Shown here one piece after another: positions 50,750-61,776 of a stretch of DNA of 64,000 nucleotides. A model generated the notes under the pieces. It saw only the letters and a list, made by a program, of their open reading frames with translations, ran no database searches and was not told the DNA's origin. The position numbers and the translations under genes are program-made. Source of the DNA: Seriola aureovittata. Lineage: Eukaryota > Chordata > Actinopteri > Carangiformes > Carangidae. Numbering within the stretch: position 1 is the first letter of the stretch; the number at the start of each line of letters is the position of its first letter. Location of the stretch: contig NC_079376.1 in the NCBI RefSeq assembly GCF_021018895.1, positions 9,493,001-9,557,000 on the forward strand, in the 5' to 3' direction.

Positions 50750-53460
50750 GTTGATTAAATGGGTATTTACTACCACCGCCTGGTCGTTTTTAGTAGCACT
50801 AGAAGCCTGACAGATGCTGCTACATGTGGAGTTTACATGTATATTTCCTGTTATTACAAAGCTTTTATTTTCTGTGATCAAAAATGGATAATCTTATATC
50901 TTAAAATAAAACTGAAGACTGCATTTGATCAACTGTAGCCTACTGTATGATCACATGAATCATATGTCATATGTACATATAAAACCTATGGTCTGGGGTG
51001 TCCGAACATGGGGGGCTTTATAACGCATGCAATCAAAAGCTTCATCTGAAATTTTGAACTTTTGTTTCATGTTATTAACGTCATTATTAAAGTTTCTCTA
51101 AACGAGATTTTAAACAATAATATAGCAGGAAACAACTATTTTCTATGAAAAGATATAGGGAAGGAATGGCGCCCTGAGCAGAGAATGAAGTCACACTCCC
51201 TCTGTATATGTTGTAATCTTTTTATATACAGTTTATAGTTGTAATATGAACTTCTCTTCTTTGTTTTGGTATTGGGTCTGGCAGCTTGTGCATGTTAGTG
51301 CATGTGAGTCCTTGCATGTAAAACCATAGGGCCTTGCCACACTTATAAACACACAGGCTCCACCCACACCTGCACCCATATGCAGCGTTCAGGTGAAAGC
51401 AGTTTTCTAGAATTTCCTCCACTGAATAAACCACGTTTTTGTCTAAATAGGCCTCTGACAAACACAGATAAGACCAGAGCACAGGAAGACTGGCCGTGCG
51501 GACTACCGGCTCAAATCCTTGTCGGCTGGTGGCCTATCAAAACATTCAAAAAGTTTTTAAAGTTTTTACCGGCTCTGTCAGTGGTGTAGTTGGCCTGTGC
51601 AGATAAATCCAAGGCTGAATTTTCTTCTCAGTCTGACCCTGGAGCCAATGCTGGTCTGGCTTTACTGAGATGGAGAGCCCGATGAGCATCTAAAGGGCCA
51701 CAGCTTTTCTTCCATAACTGGCTTTTCTTCTGCTTGACTGTAAGTAACTCGATGGCTACATAATGTTATATTTCTGTTTTCATAAGTTACCGGCTACAAA
51801 GGGCATTATAACGTTTGCAAACTTGCTGTTACCATTATTATGAATGTACTTGGCAAATGTTGCTATCGCTAGCAGGCTAACTGTCTGCATTGCTGTGGAG
51901 CATATCACGACAATGCTAGCGTTGGCTAATGGTTGTGGCTAGATAGTTTTTGTTGGCTCTCGTGTAAAGGAGGTTACTTAATTCAGTTGTACTTCTTCTT
52001 GTGTGTTTAATTCACTGGGCTTCGTTACACCTTTCTGACTGAGAACGTGAAGGGAGGGGGGTGGTGGGGTTGTGGGTTTAACGGACACCGGAAGTGCCCC
52101 ACGAAAGATTTGTTTTGGTCTGAGATGCTGCAGAAAACAAACAGGTCACAGTCAAAGCAGGTGCTGACAAAATACACAATTTTGTGAGCATAACTTGTTG
52201 GCAGAGTTCATGACTAAATTATTTCATATTGATACAGTATGTGATGTGAATATCTTGATATTTAATATTTGTATATATTGTTTATTATACTCAGTTGGCA
52301 GTTTATTAGGAAAAACTGGCTAAAACAAATGCACCTAATACAACAGTCCTGCAATAAATATTTCCTTTGTGAAGGTTATAATGTTAACATTTTATTGGAG
52401 TGGTTTTAGACAGGTGTTGATTCAAATGTATGATAATTTTGGAGGATGTAGTTACTGTTAGTGTATTGCATCATACAGAAAGGGTGTTTTGTTTATTTGG
52501 CCTATTCTCTGGGGTGGACAAAATAATCTCTAAAGCAAATTCAACACAACATTCTGTCATGATTTATACACTATATTACACCATATTTGTTAGTTTTAGC
52601 TAAGTGTATCATCCCAGTTTTAGTCTTAATTTAATTGTTCTATCTTTCTTTCCAAGGGAATTTGGAAATGAAAGTAAAGAATCACCAAATTGGTACTTTA
52701 GAAAAATATTATTGAAAAATACAATATTTTTCAACCATAACCTAAACACAGCTCAATGCTTGTCCCCCATGCCTTACAAGCTATTGAGCCTCGCTATACC
52801 CAAAAATAAAAGCAGCCATTTCTTTTTGGATGATGTTTGGACTGGTTTCCAGCTACATGCTTAATTTAAAAATGTTAAATAAAAAATATTGTTTTCTCTA
52901 TGTCAAATATAGCTGGTATCTCAAGTCAGACTCTTTATATGTGCAGCTTCTTTTGCACATTAGGTTCTGTGAATTGGACTTTGATGGACATACAGTAAAT
53001 GAGGTGCAGGAGCTGACTCTACAGTTCAAAAATGATGCTTTGCAAAGCCAAGCTCACCTTCTGTCACTCTCTGCTGTGATGAATATTCATATATGATTGT
53101 TAAGCCTCTGGAGTGACAGCTGGGATTTTGTTCAATGTGTTATGCATTAGTTACACTGTTAACACCAATCACTGTGTATGTGTTTGTGTGTGTGTGCACA
53201 AGTGAATTTAGCAATGATGATTTCATTAAGACAAGTGAATTAATGGGAATTAATTAATGTTTTCACTTACAGACACCAGAACCAGACACACAAAAAAACA
53301 CAAACATACAGACATACTCACAAATGATGCACACACAACAACATACTGTTTACAATCTGGCAGTTCTGCAGTTCTTCATTCCTCTGTCACTTTTTAACCT
53401 TTCTCCTTCTTTTACACCTTTACAATTAAGTACTTATTCATCCCATTATATAACCATTTC
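50750..53460. other. intergenic DNA above atg9a
   Basis: No coding gene is supported. A block near 51480-51739 is less AT-rich and ends at a strong donor (gact then gtaagt), so it may be an untranslated first exon on the plus strand. The rest is AT-rich spacer. Confidence 0.4.
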
Positions 53461-53466
53461 TGACAG

Positions 53467-53470
<4 letters not shown>

Positions 53471-53520
<50 letters not shown>
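53471..53520. repeat. (GT)n microsatellite
   Basis: About 24 consecutive TG dinucleotides, followed by an imperfect tgtttgtgtgtact end. Confidence 0.95.
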
Positions 53521-53522
<2 letters not shown>

Positions 53523-54096
53523 TGTGTACTGAGATTTTTTTTAAAAAGGGCAGGGGTGTCTTCAGTCAGGGGGAGTCTGTGTAATCTAGTTATTATAGTG
53601 ATCTGGGTAATTTAATCTGTTCTGATTAGGATTAGGCTTCATTCAATTTAATCCAGTGGTAAAAGTCTGTCACAACGAAGCGCACTGGCTGATAAACACC
53701 AAACAGTAACTAAGATGTTGAACATACTGTATAATGTAGAAGTTGCTTACCACAAACCTCCATCTATTGATAGACCATATTTAAACTGTTGCATTTCATT
53801 TCATTTGTACAGGAAAGGTTAGGGGTAAAACTGCAGATGAAGTAGGTCATTTTTCTATCCTGCCTGAGTTAAAAAAATGTTGCCCTTTTCCTGATCCCAA
53901 TGAATGAAATGCAATGTCTTACGTTGATTAGCTTAGCAGTAACTTAGAAATTAAGTAGCTATGACAGAAAGATAAATGAAAAACAGGGTAGTTGGTGCTT
54001 TTTACCTCCTTTGTCTCTACTAAATGGTTTGTTCTTAATGTTGAATTACGTTGATGTTCTTATGTCTTATTATTATTTTTTTTACTAAAACAGTTG

Positions 54097-54097
<1 letters not shown>

Positions 54098-54169
<72 letters not shown>

Positions 54170-54176
54170 TGCGTGT
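54098..54176. repeat. compound (GT)n(GTGC)n microsatellite
   Basis: About 26 TG dinucleotides pass directly into about six GTGC tetramers. Alternating purine-pyrimidine tracts like this can adopt Z-DNA. Confidence 0.95.
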
Positions 54177-54179
54177 AAG

Positions 54180-56215
54180 CATGTGTGCTCCGCTGCAGGC
54201 TATAGCCGGCTGATTAAATTACCCCACTGTCTGTCGGGAATTAGGGGGCTGCATTGACAGCTAATTTGGTCCAAAGACATGCTGTCATGCTGCCATACAA
54301 CCCATGGGTGGTGCTTGGGTTAGCAGGGGGGTGGGTGGGAGTGGGGCGTGGCAGGTGGGGTTGGTCTATACGATGGTCTGGGTGGGGGGTAGGGTAAAGG
54401 GAAACAGGATGAAGTCATGTCTCTGGAACAACTTAATTAGATCATGTCCTTTCCTGTACGTGCACCCATGCAAACCCAACAGAGCAGGTATGAAATCTCC
54501 ACACACGGGGGCATACAAATCACACTCCCAAACCTCCCTTTAAATTTGAAACTGTAGCTTATCTTCATCTCTCTGCTGGTACCCCTGGGGCAGTTTTCCC
54601 ACAGCCTTAATTGTCCCACTTCCTTTAGGGCTGACCAGATACACAATAGATATTTAATAGTTGTATCCATTGCTATCATTATCATTGACGGGTTGAATAC
54701 TGAAGTATGAGTCATGACAGTTTTTATTTTTCATCATTTGTCTTTTATCTTATTTTTAATTCTGTCAGTTGTTCAGTTATATTCTATGTTGATCAGCCTG
54801 GAAAATGCCCACCATTTCTAAAATTGTAAAATGTTGCAAAATTTCTCCCACATGCCTCAAAACCCCCTAATTTAGAAATACTAATTATGTTAAAGACATG
54901 ACCTCAGTGGCTGAATGATCTCTGAAACGTGCCATTTGAAAATGGCCATTTCACTTTTAATTTCATTCAGTCAAGTTGGATTGCCAGTTATGTTTAACAA
55001 GCAATTTTTAACAAGATGGAAGGAGATCCTCTGGTTTTCAAGACAGACATGTATTTTTTTCTCATATCAGCCAACCTTTGGTCTCCTACATTTCTCACAC
55101 ACAGAACCACAGAATGGAGCACTGATATCAATTTCCTATTTGATTTGAGTGCAGATATATGACTAATATAGGGAAGGTTAGATTGGTTTTGTGTGTATGT
55201 GGGTGAACGTGTGTGTTACATGAGTGAAATAGAGGCGACCCGAACAAAGAGATTACTGATCTCTTCATTTTCCCATGTAGAAGGTGAGGAAGGGACCTAA
55301 TTCACCCTGTAGGTCTAGTATGACACTAAGAAAGATAAAAATATGAATCATACCCAAGGAACAAAAAACTCTATGTTGAATTAAAAGCATAAGCCTATGT
55401 GGAGACCGAGGGGAGGTCAAACTTTCATTCATAATTTGCTGATGTGACACTGTCGACCTAATAGGTTTTTTAAAACAGTCCATAGCAGTATTGCTGAATA
55501 GTAGCAGTGATACACTCCATGGTCTGCTGATCATATTTATAACTTGAACACTTACATTTTAAAAAGAGGCCTGATCAGTAAGTTTCTTCTGAAATGACCT
55601 TCTGCGATCCTTCTTTCTTCTCAGAAATGTGATTTCATTTTAAATCCAGGCCAAGGACTGAATGGGTGGTATGAGTCATACAGATCAGGTGACATCATAT
55701 ATGTCACTATCTGAGAGTGTGTGTTTGGTGTGCATTAGACATGAATGCATGAATCAGTGTGATTGTCCCCTGGGAGTGAACTCTGACACCAGACTGTATG
55801 AATTGTCCTCCAGATGCACAACAGTGGCTCTTGTTTCTTTGTATTTCAATTTTCCACTTAGCTCTTTGTACTTTTACTATTTTAACAAATACGTTTGCAG
55901 TTCAGATTGGGTCTTTGCACAGCAGTAGCCTCTTCCATATTTGCTTTGGCCTTACTTTCTCCACACTTAGCTCTGCTGTCTATCTATTGTGAATCGCCAT
56001 CCAGACGTGTAAATGCCCTTCAGACTTGCTCACCAGACAGAAAGGTTATTGCTGGATGTCAGTAGAGTACTTAATAATCAATACAGATGAAAAGAGATAT
56101 GAAAATGTGGTGGCATGTGAAGACTGATTAGAAACCAGCTGAGGCACAGGGACAAAATAATGGAAACACCCAACAATAATTGCAGTAGTTCCTTTTTAAA
56201 TGAATAGTTACAAAT
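54180..56215. other. intergenic DNA, no gene seen
   Basis: A G-rich patch lies near 54300-54400 and the rest is AT-rich. Short open frames on both strands show no coding character. Confidence 0.4.
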
Positions 56216-56219
56216 GTGC

Positions 56220-56500
56220 TAATTTTTTTTCTTACCAAGAGTTAGAGAAAGTTGATACCACTCACATCTGTATGGTATATATGAGGCTACAGTCAGAAGC
56301 CAGTTAGCTTAGCTTAGCACAAAAACTGGAATCAGGGGGAAACAGCTAGTCTGGCTCTGTCCAAAGGTAGAAAAAAACCAGGGGCAGATTTCGTCACCTT
56401 TGAACAAAGCAAGATTAGCTGTTTCCCCATTTCCATTCTTTAAGCTAAACTAAGCGGCTGCTGAATGTAGCTTCATATTCACCCACAGACATAAGAAAGA
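56220..56500 (+). repeat. dispersed teleost repeat (gttagcttagcttagc type)
   Basis: The core reads cagttagcttagcttagcac, then aaactggaatcagggggaaacagctagtctggctctgtccaaagg in a row of conserved phrases. I recognise this as a repeat scattered through many spiny-rayed fish genomes; the family name is not certain. The 3' part is diverged. Confidence 0.6.
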
Positions 56501-57584
56501 AAGTGAATGCATGTATATCTCAAAATGTGAACTATTCTGCTAAGGAGAAGAGTCACCTTTATCCTTAAGAATATCTGCATTCCTCCTTATGATTATAGCT
56601 GGTGTTATTACTCCTTCACTTAACAGCTGTTACTTAAGTTTATTAAATTTAACTCCATTTCTCTGACAACCAATAGCGGTATTCATCCTGTATGATACGT
56701 TGGAGAAGTTCTCCTTAAAAGTGAAAATATAAATCTGGTTTTCATTTCATTTTGGGTTTAAAAATGTGTTCCATGTTTTGTTTTTAATTTTGATATGTGA
56801 GCATATCTGATTGACTAATGTTGAAATGTGGACAGGAGTGTTTGCCCTCCGCTGGCAGGAGTTTAATATTGACGAGTAATTCAGAATAAATCAAATTAGA
56901 TAAGTAACCTCATCTGCTCAATATTACATTTCATCAAGTGTGTGTTTGTTTGTGTGTGAGTGTCTCTCGTTGCAAGCCATATAAACTATAATGTAGATTG
57001 ATGAAAACTAGGTTTTCATTAAGCTGCTGCAGCTATTGTAGTAACAGCTACTTTTTGTCGTCTCAAAAGAGTGACTTTGTTGATTTATTGCAGAACACAT
57101 GCATGCGAAATTCTTTAATATAAGAATGGTGAAGAAAATTATGCATTAAATAGAATTCTTTAAAACATTTAACAAGGAGCTGTGTCTTAAAGAATGTTAT
57201 TGTTTTTTATAGTTTTCACACCTAAAATCTGAGGAAATTGGACTGAACAATGCATCTTTGTCTGGCTGTGACCATTTAGAAAAAAGAGAGCCATCAGGCC
57301 TTGTTTTGATTTTCCCATTTTACCAGTAAATCAGTACAAAGTAAGGTTGATGGTCAACCGGGGCATTTCACAGTGAGATTCTCTGCACCTCTTTGATTCA
57401 GCGTATTCTCTCAGACAGCCATAAAGAGCTGTGTCTGGAGGGAGGGAGTCGGGTCACAGAAGAGGAGCGGCTAAAAGAGAGAGAGGGTAATAAATGAAGA
57501 GAGATTTATTGATGCTGGGGTTGTGAAATTGATTGGCTGTGACACTGGTGAGTGATGCCTATTAGTGCATGCAACATATGACAT

Positions 57585-57620
57585 GTGCACACATACACAC
57601 ACACACACACACTCACACAC
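57585..57620. repeat. CA-rich short tandem repeat
   Basis: An interrupted (CA)n run on the plus strand, of the form cacacacacacactcacacac. Confidence 0.8.
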
Positions 57621-58401
57621 CAGTTAGATAAAATGATATGCCCGTGGTTATCCACATGTTAGTCCTGTTTGTTAGTATGCTCACATGCATATGTACATGA
57701 AGACTCAGCATCATGGATGGATGGCCTCGGGTCTGAGCTCTTCAGTAATCTGTCTGCGTTTTCACTCAAAGAAGCTGAGGACCTATCGATGATCCGTCCA
57801 CAACACACACACCTCTCTCTGATTTACACCCACCTTCCCCCACCCCACCGCACACACTTATATTATATATATGCAGAGTAACAGTAAGAGGAGAGGGTCA
57901 CGTCAAGGAGAAACAGAGGGACACAGAGCTGTGTTCAGATGAGTTAGCAGAGTTCTGCTCCTGGCTCGCAGGGAACAAAATCTGCCCCACACTTCACTGC
58001 TGAGGGTCGCTTGGTCCTGATGTTGTCATGGTAATGAGAACTTAATAGCCCAGACTTTCTATTGTTGGTGTATTTTGATGTTTGTGTGGGTTTCCATGCA
58101 TGTGTGTGTTCCTCTACACATGTGCATGTTGAGATGTCTCTTGGGTCGATGGCTTTTAGCCGAGTAATTACGAGTAGCAGCGACCACCCCCCCTCCGGCT
58201 TTTTCACTCCCACGAATATTCAGTTCAAATCTGTAGCTGTTGCATTTGGTCTATTGACTTCCATGTAGATGTAGATCAAAAATATGACCAGAGCATTGTT
58301 TTATGCACCCTGGAGTACCAGTTGGGAGGTGTTTAGTGCATACAGTTTGAACTGTAATAGGTTTAGCCAAAATCTTATTTTGAAAAATGCACCTTATCAC
58401 T

Positions 58402-58630
58402 AGGGCTAACACTAAGATTAGTTCATTGATTGTTTAGTCTATGAGTCTAAAACCCACAGGTATTTAATTTACAATGATATACATTAGAGAAAAGCAGCAA
58501 ATTGTCATATTTGAGAAGGCGTAGCCTAAGAATTTTTGTCTCGTAAATTACTTAAACAATCATCAATTATTAAAAGAGTTTTGTTGACATTTTTTTGTTG
58601 ATCAATTAACTCATTTCAGCATCAGCTCTA
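58402..58630. repeat. dispersed repeat, related to the one at 17545-17832
   Basis: It begins agggctaacac and ends catcagctctag, so its ends are roughly inverted (agggct against agctct). Inside are phrases such as gttcattgattg and ttgatcaattaac. The copy in pcnt intron 31 ends with the matching cttcagccct. The ends suggest a small non-autonomous element with imperfect terminal inverted repeats, but this is inferred. Confidence 0.45.
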
Positions 58631-58639
58631 GCTAGCTCA

Positions 58640-59875
58640 AGAATGTCTTAAATTGAAAATACAGTAAAAGCATTGTCTTCAAAATCTCCCAATACAATCA
58701 CAACATCAATCTCCACTTTTCTCACAGAATGGCAAATGATGCCAGTGTCCTTCAGAGCATGGCTTCATTAAACTTTAAAAGAAAAACTTCCGAGAAAGCC
58801 ATAGAGATAATTTGAGAGTCCATTATGATTTGTAAGCACTGCTGCGGGCCAGCTATTCAAACTGAGAGAGCTGTCACCTCTGTTAGTCCTATGTCAATAA
58901 ACTGTTTGGGGTACCTGAATGCATCACCACAAAATAACATTGTCATTTGTTCACATCCTATGTAATTAAGGTGGATGTTTGCAGAAGTAGCAATATTTAA
59001 AGTGACTTGTAGTCATCTTCTAACATACATTAAAATGCAGATCATCTCATAAGGCTTAGTCTTCAGCAGATTTACACATTAAGGAATTAATATGATGTAA
59101 TTTTGAATTGTTATGTTATTGTCATCTTTTTTCTTTGCTTCTTTGTTTATTTTGATCCTTCTGATCAAAATGACTTATCTCATATTGTATATACTTTTCT
59201 CATTGTATGTGAATATTATGTTGTGTATGCGTTGCATGGAGGGGGTGTGGTCACTGAGAGGGTGGAGTGGGTGGCACAGTGGTAATCTTGATGTTTATAT
59301 ACCAGCCATGTAGCCGCCTCCAGTGTAAGCCCAGACAAGCTTACTGTTTACAGTGAGTGTGAGTGCGTGATGAGGTCTGCGCAGGTTGATCACACAAGTT
59401 TTCTTTTCCCTTAAGGCCAGTTCATATGAAAGATTATAAAGATCAGGTCTCATTTCCTGAGTGTTTGTGTATGTGCACATGTGTGTACCCATACCCCCTA
59501 CAGACGCACACACTTCTAACAAAAACGGGGGCCCCGTTGTTGTGTCTAGCTTTTGAACTGTCTCCCTGATGAAGACAGAGGGTGCAGCTAAATAATACTT
59601 CCATGCATGCATACAGGAGGCCCCCTCTATACCTCCAGGGCTCCAGAGGGAACAGGCTGAGCTTCACAATACGTTACCCCAGAGAGGCCTCAGCCTGCTG
59701 GGCTGCTGATAGCTGCACCTGGCCCCTGCTGTTTGGTCTTCTGAAGAAGAGAATAAAACCACACATGGTCCACATAACATTAACCAGCTGTCTCTCCATT
59801 TCCATCTCATTCATACAAACTGGTGTAGTTAGGTGTGCTGTGTGTTGTCCTTGTTGATTTTGATTTTCACTGTTC
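58640..59875. other. intergenic DNA, no gene seen
   Basis: AT-rich spacer. A patch at 59260-59350 (gggtggcacagtggtaatc) resembles the head of a degraded tRNA-derived SINE, too diverged to name. Confidence 0.35.
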
Positions 59876-59880
59876 TGCTC

Positions 59881-59886
59881 GTGTGT

Positions 59887-59978
<92 letters not shown>
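59881..59978. repeat. long (GT)n microsatellite
   Basis: Nearly pure GT dinucleotides over about 98 bases, with one early GTAT interruption. It is the longest simple repeat in the window. Confidence 0.97.
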
Positions 59979-59979
<1 letters not shown>

Positions 59980-59984
59980 GTGAG

Positions 59985-61480
59985 ATATCATTTTTCACCC
60001 AGGGGCCCCTGAATAACCCTGTAACCAAGCCTCCTCCTCCTCCTATGCCATGAGGGGGAGGCTTTTTAGGAAAGATCATACAGAAATATTAACTCTCCCC
60101 CCTCACTCTCTCTCTTTGTGGTTTGGTTTTGGAGAAGCATTAGAGTGAATAGCGCTGACAGCTCTTGCCTCATGGCTAATTTAGACATCATTTCAATGAA
60201 TGTTAGGGGGATTTCTTCCTCAGCATTGTTACATATTCGTATCCACTCAAGACAGCTAATCAAAACTCATTATTTCATCTCACAACACAATTTCTACACT
60301 TTTGATAAGTCACCCTTTTTAAAGAGTTTATAAGTTGTACCTAAAGGCTTTATTATTTGTTAACAAATCTTTAACAACTTAACAGTCATAAATAAAGCAT
60401 TAAACCATCTGATCTGCAGTGTTAATAATTAATTTATACAGTGTAACAAAGATCAAGTGTGCAGTTCTAAATGTTAATCATCTGTTAATAAATGAAATTT
60501 TGAGCAGCCCAAAATATCAGAGGTCAACTGATCTATTGGATGAGTTTTCCTGATGAATTAAAGCTAACAAAAAGGGCAAATTATGCAACAAGATAAGTCA
60601 CAGAAGACATTAGTAAATTATTATAAACCTATTACAACTTTTAAGAAAAGGGCACCATGAATGTTTCTCATGTGAAAACATTGCACTGCATTGGCTTTGA
60701 CTTTTTGATCCTAGGGCAGTGGGGCTTTGATATGGAGGTATGAGATCAGAAGACTGGCTGAAGTGCCCTTGAGCAAGATGCTGAATATCTATTACCAAAA
60801 GCAGCTGTTTGTTTTTGTTTGTTTGTTTGTTTTTGTGATTTTGACAAGAGGAGAGACAGCTGTCTTACTTTCTTAATTTTCTCTTTGTATAATCCGCTAT
60901 TAGCAGTTTTTGCCAGAGATCACTGCTGTATGAAAAATTATGTTGCTGCTGGACAGTCTGGTTCATTTCAGGATCAACACCTGTAATTGGGCCAAGTGGG
61001 ACAGAGGCTCTTTCATCTCTTCTGGTAGTCACCAAACCAAAGCAACCTCTTTTTTCCCCAAACATAGACTCACTGATAACACAACTGTTTTTTATGACTG
61101 GAGAAAGAAAATCCAGCGTTAACCACAGCACTTAAGCTGCAAACCTGTAGTATACCGCTCTATATCTGCCTGTGTGTAGCTTACATGTACAAGCTGAATG
61201 TGTGAGTTTTGTGTTAAAAGAGGCTGAGTCTGCACCGCCCCGTCGGTGTGTGCCGTGGACAGCGTCGAGCTCATTCTGCCCCCGGACTAGTCCTCTCTCT
61301 CAACCCCACGCACCACAGTTACTCACAGCCTCACACACACACACCCACACACACCCACACACATACATCCACACATGCACACACACTGAAACACTGAAAC
61401 GAGGCAGACCTGGAAAACCGGGGCGCTTCAATTAGCGCTCCACCGACGACTCCCTGGCGTGGACATTTTTAATTTTTCAT
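59985..61480. other. spacer before GC-rich island, no gene seen
   Basis: AT-rich spacer with a degraded SINE-like fragment near 60710-60785 (gtgcccttgagcaagatgctgaat) and a CA-rich run near 61330-61385. No coding gene is supported. Confidence 0.4.
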
Positions 61481-61499
61481 CATAGACTCCAATTGGATT

Positions 61500-61755
61500 T
61501 TTCTCATGTGGCTTGTGTTTTTTTGGCGCATAGAGCCCGAGCGCTGCTGAGGCGTGTTTGAGCAATTGAGCATATCTCGGAGATGAAGACAAACGCCTGG
61601 TGAATGGGATACACCAACACCGAGGCGACGCTACCTTTCCCCCATCTTGACAAGCACGCTCACCCCTCCGTTGGCGAGATTTGCGCACACGAAACCGGAG
61701 CCGGTGTCTGCGCTCTGCGGGGCCGGGCGCGCGTCGTCTGGGAGGAGTAGGGAGG
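61500..61755 (+). promoter_or_regulatory. GC-rich, CpG-rich island, probable 5' region of a gene
   Basis: This block has far more CG dinucleotides than anything nearby (for example ggggccgggcgcgcgtcgtc near 61720) and lies directly before a start codon with a splice donor. It looks like a CpG-island promoter with an untranslated leader. Confidence 0.5.
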
Positions 61756-61776
61756 ATGGACGCGTTTTTTGCAGAG
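61756..61776 (+). CDS. candidate first coding exon, gene not recognised
   Basis: ATG in the context aggATGg opens a 7-codon stretch (MDAFFAE) that runs straight into a strong donor, GCAGAG then gtaagcc. The position at the end of a CpG-rich island is typical of a vertebrate start exon. I do not recognise the protein from seven residues, and no second exon is found in the remaining 2.2 kb, so the gene would continue past the window end. It could also be an untranslated exon whose ATG is not used. Confidence 0.4.

Noticed and set aside
59674..60079. Open frames rich in Thr-His or Val-Cys around 59.9 kb
   Set aside because: They are translations of the GT microsatellite, with no other coding evidence.
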